NCBI RefSeq assembly: GCF_022012415.1
Contig: NZ_JAKLTR010000001.1
Span: forward strand, 310,001 to 374,000
Origin: Terrimonas ginsenosidimutans
GTDB lineage: Bacteria > Bacteroidota > Bacteroidia > Chitinophagales > Chitinophagaceae
Length of the DNA stretch: 64,000 nucleotides
Reading direction: 5' to 3'
Positions 61,781 through 64,000 of the stretch are shown here, one piece after another. The notes beneath the pieces are model-generated. The model was not told the DNA's origin. It did no database searches and was given only the letters and a program-made list of their open reading frames with translations. The stretch's first letter is position 1, and the number at the start of each line of letters is the position of its first letter. Made by a program: the position numbers and the translations under genes.

Positions 61781-63178
61781 ATGAAGTTTAATCTCTTTCC
61801 CGCAGAAACATACAGCAGCAGAAGACAACAACTTGCGACCGCTGTGAACAAAGGCCTCATTTTGCTTCCCGGAAATACGGAAAGCAGCATGAACTATAAA
61901 GACAATCAGTATCCGTTCCGGCAAGACAGCTCCTTTCTTTACTATGCCGGGCTTGATATCCCCGGGCTTGTACTGATCATCGATACAGATAACGGAACCA
62001 CCACATTGTTCGGCAATGAACTCAGCATGGATGATATCATCTGGACCGGTCCCCTGCCTTCATTGCAGGAGCAGGCTGCTGCGGTTGGGATCACTTCCAT
62101 ACAGCCACTTTCACAGGTTGGCAGTGTTTTATCTAAAGCCCGGGATAAAAAACAAACGATCCATATTCTTGATCCGTATCGGGGAGACACCGCCATACAG
62201 CTTTCAGAATGGCTGGGAGTAAATACTCCCGCTCTTGCATCCTTTGTATCAGAACCGCTGATCCGTGCAATAGTGCAGCAACGGGAGATCAAAGAAACCG
62301 CAGAAGTAAGCGAGTTGCATGAAGCAAATTCGATCAGTGCAGATATGCATGTTGCCGGCATGGAACTGACGCGCGAAGGCCTTTACGAATACGAGATCGC
62401 AGCACGCGTGGAAAGCATTGCCCTGTCGGGAAATGGACGCCTTGCCTACCCGATCATCCTTTCTGTAAATGGTCAGACCCTGCACAACCATTATCATGGC
62501 AATAAGCTCGATTCCGGCAGAATGATCCTCTGCGACGCAGGAGCCGAAAACGGCAAGCATTACGCCGGCGACCTTACAAGAACATTCCCCGTGGCTAAAC
62601 GTTTCTCCGTTCAGCAAAAGGAAGTATATGAGGTTGTGCTGGACTCAATGAATCATGCGATCAGCCTGCTGCGCCCGGGCATTACTTTCAGGGAAGTACA
62701 CAAACAAGCTGCTATATGGATCGTTGCCGGGTTAAAAAATATCGGACTGATCAATGGTGATGTAAATGAAGCGGTAGAAGCAGGCGTTCACACATTGTTC
62801 TTTCCGCATGGGCTGGGCCATATGATCGGACTCGATGTTCATGACATGGAGAACCTTGGCGAAAACTTTGTTGGCTATACAGACACAATGCATCGGAGCA
62901 AAGAATTTGGCTGGAAATCCCTTCGCCTTGCCAAAGAACTGAAGCAGGGCTTTGTATTAACGATCGAACCTGGCATCTACTTCATCCCTGAGCTGATCGC
63001 CAAATGGAGCTCAGAGAAAAAGCTGGAAGAATTCATTAACTACAAATCGCTTGAAAGCTATCTTTCCTTTGGAGGTATCCGGATCGAGGACAATTTCCTG
63101 ATCACAGCAGACGGCAGCCAGAAGCTGGGCAAGCATCTTGCAAAAACCGTAAAAGAGCTGGAGGAGCTCAGGGGATAA
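61781..63178 (+). CDS. pepP: Xaa-Pro aminopeptidase (M24B, aminopeptidase P)
   Basis: 465 aa. The creatinase/pita-bread fold's five metal ligands can be placed: Asp in LCDAGAENG, Asp in YAGDLTRTFPV, His in FPHGLGHMIGLDVHDM, Glu in LTIEPGIYF and Glu in IRIEDNFLIT. The N-terminal domain (about 1-170) is of aminopeptidase P type. Cytoplasmic, no signal. It cleaves N-terminal residues ahead of proline. Confidence 0.93.
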   Translation: MKFNLFPAETYSSRRQQLATAVNKGLILLPGNTESSMNYKDNQYPFRQDSSFLYYAGLDIPGLVLIIDTDNGTTTLFGNELSMDDIIWTGPLPSLQEQAAAVGITSIQPLSQVGSVLSKARDKKQTIHILDPYRGDTAIQLSEWLGVNTPALASFVSEPLIRAIVQQREIKETAEVSELHEANSISADMHVAGMELTREGLYEYEIAARVESIALSGNGRLAYPIILSVNGQTLHNHYHGNKLDSGRMILCDAGAENGKHYAGDLTRTFPVAKRFSVQQKEVYEVVLDSMNHAISLLRPGITFREVHKQAAIWIVAGLKNIGLINGDVNEAVEAGVHTLFFPHGLGHMIGLDVHDMENLGENFVGYTDTMHRSKEFGWKSLRLAKELKQGFVLTIEPGIYFIPELIAKWSSEKKLEEFINYKSLESYLSFGGIRIEDNFLITADGSQKLGKHLAKTVKELEELRG

Positions 63179-63357
63179 TTTGCTATCACTGGTTACTTCC
63201 CGCCCGCCTGGAACGGAAGAAACCCGTTTTTATGTATAAAGCCTGGCAGGTAACGGGTGTTGCAGGTCCGGCCTGAATATGTTATTTTACTGACGGTTTC
63301 ATCAATATGATGAAGCCGTTTTTTGTAAACCATTCCTAATAAAATAACCACCCCCTC

Positions 63358-63972
63358 ATGATCATTTACGGAACAAGAGCTAAAGAACTGGCTGCGGAAA
63401 ACATCGTAGACAGATGTCCGAACTGCGGCTCTCAAAACACCCTATCGATCCACGTTTATCAGCAGTATGCTCATGTTTTCTGGATCCCATTTTTCCCGGT
63501 CAGGAAAGTTGGCGCTTCTGTTTGCAGCCATTGCAAAGGAGTAATGAAACACAAGGAGCTTCCTCCGAACCTCCAGGAATCTTATAAAACGATCAAAGCG
63601 CAAACAAAAACACCGGTTTGGATGTTTGCCGGCATCGCACTGTTTGCTGTACTTATTTCCGCTGTGGCCGTAAGTATCAGCCAGGATAACAAGCGCAATG
63701 CCGCTTATCTCGCCTCTCCACAGGATGGTGATGTATATGAATTGAAAACGGAGGGAAATCATTATGGTTTGATCCTTGTTGAACAGATCAAAGGAGACTC
63801 TGCCTATGTCCGTTTGAGTGACTATGAAGTAGACAAGAAAGTTACGATCAGCAAACTGCAGTCAATGAATAAAGGAAAGTTTTCAGAAGACCTGTTCGTG
63901 TTTTCAAAAGCCGAGTTAAAGAATATGTGGGATAAAGGAGAGATTGTGGATGCAAAAAGGGGAAGCGAATAG
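63358..63972 (+). CDS. Zinc-ribbon membrane protein
   Basis: 204 aa. A zinc ribbon at the N-terminus (CPNCGSQNTLSI and later CSHC) is followed by one membrane helix (WMFAGIALFAVLISAVAVSI) and a C-terminal exported or cytoplasmic domain with a short beta pattern (GDVYELKTEGNHYGLILVEQ, DSAYVRLSDYEVDKKV). No name for the family. Near the right edge of the window, and the C-terminus appears complete. Confidence 0.72.
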   Translation: MIIYGTRAKELAAENIVDRCPNCGSQNTLSIHVYQQYAHVFWIPFFPVRKVGASVCSHCKGVMKHKELPPNLQESYKTIKAQTKTPVWMFAGIALFAVLISAVAVSISQDNKRNAAYLASPQDGDVYELKTEGNHYGLILVEQIKGDSAYVRLSDYEVDKKVTISKLQSMNKGKFSEDLFVFSKAELKNMWDKGEIVDAKRGSE

Positions 63973-64000
63973 AACAGCAGCATAAACGTTGAAGCGCATA

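Overview
The window looks like ordinary chromosome from a Bacteroidota bacterium, most likely of the Chitinophagaceae type. The evidence is the gene content (paired M16 peptidases, DUF4421, single-chain alpha-beta E1 ketoacid dehydrogenase, large MacB/FtsX-type permeases, futalosine-pathway MqnC), the scarcity of Shine-Dalgarno sequences, and several Bacteroidota-style promoters (TTG-N19-TAnnTTTG or a good -7 box alone). I see no transposase, integrase, phage gene, CRISPR array or rRNA operon.

Layout. 1-11.4 kb: a truncated D-aminoacylase, a TPR histidine kinase/response regulator pair, the E1 fusion, DUF4421, two M16 peptidases and an aspartyl protease. 11.8-15.3 kb: mqnC, then an HxlR regulator divergent from DoxX and azoreductase around a 36-bp perfect palindrome. 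15.3-21.5 kb: small secreted, membrane and enzyme genes. 22.1-24.6 kb: a four-gene alkylation-repair operon in which Ada is split (AraC-Ogt fusion, a 2OG-Fe(II) oxygenase, a free-standing Ada zinc domain, AlkB). 25-31.7 kb: DUF2625, OsmC, aldo/keto reductase, SDR, AraC regulator, and a macro-domain gene overlapping small membrane-protein genes. 31.7-41.7 kb: two copies of a structured intergenic element, an FtsX-type permease, a second HxlR/oxidoreductase pair, an esterase, an M28 peptidase and an EreA/ChaN-like protein. 41.8-45.6 kb: a WYL regulator divergent from a tRNA-like RNA and a RING/TerD-like protein. 45.6-64 kb: a second FtsX-type permease, DUF695, DUF937, Nif3, HtrA, GH13, an RtcB-type RNA ligase, an exonuclease, M61 and M24 peptidases.

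The most interesting locus is 41.8-45.6 kb. A 125-nt RNA keeps a perfect tRNA acceptor stem, D-arm and T-arm, but carries about 52 extra nucleotides in the anticodon region. It lies between a WYL regulator and a 745-aa protein with a zinc-knuckle/RING-like motif and a C-terminal TerD-like domain. The intergenic region holds two matching CTRCGCA-N7-TGCGCAG operators. An RtcB-family ligase lies about 10 kb further on. I read this as a candidate RNA-damage or stress-response system built around a tRNA mimic. The second notable observation is a roughly 250-nt element present twice (31.7 and 38.3 kb), whose hairpins are kept by compensatory base changes, which suggests an RNA family. The third is the split Ada operon.

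Many genes are single transcription units separated by clear bidirectional hairpin terminators. Starts were moved inward where the longest frame begins at a doubtful GTG/TTG or upstream of an obvious signal peptide. Family names are from motif recognition only; no database search was possible.
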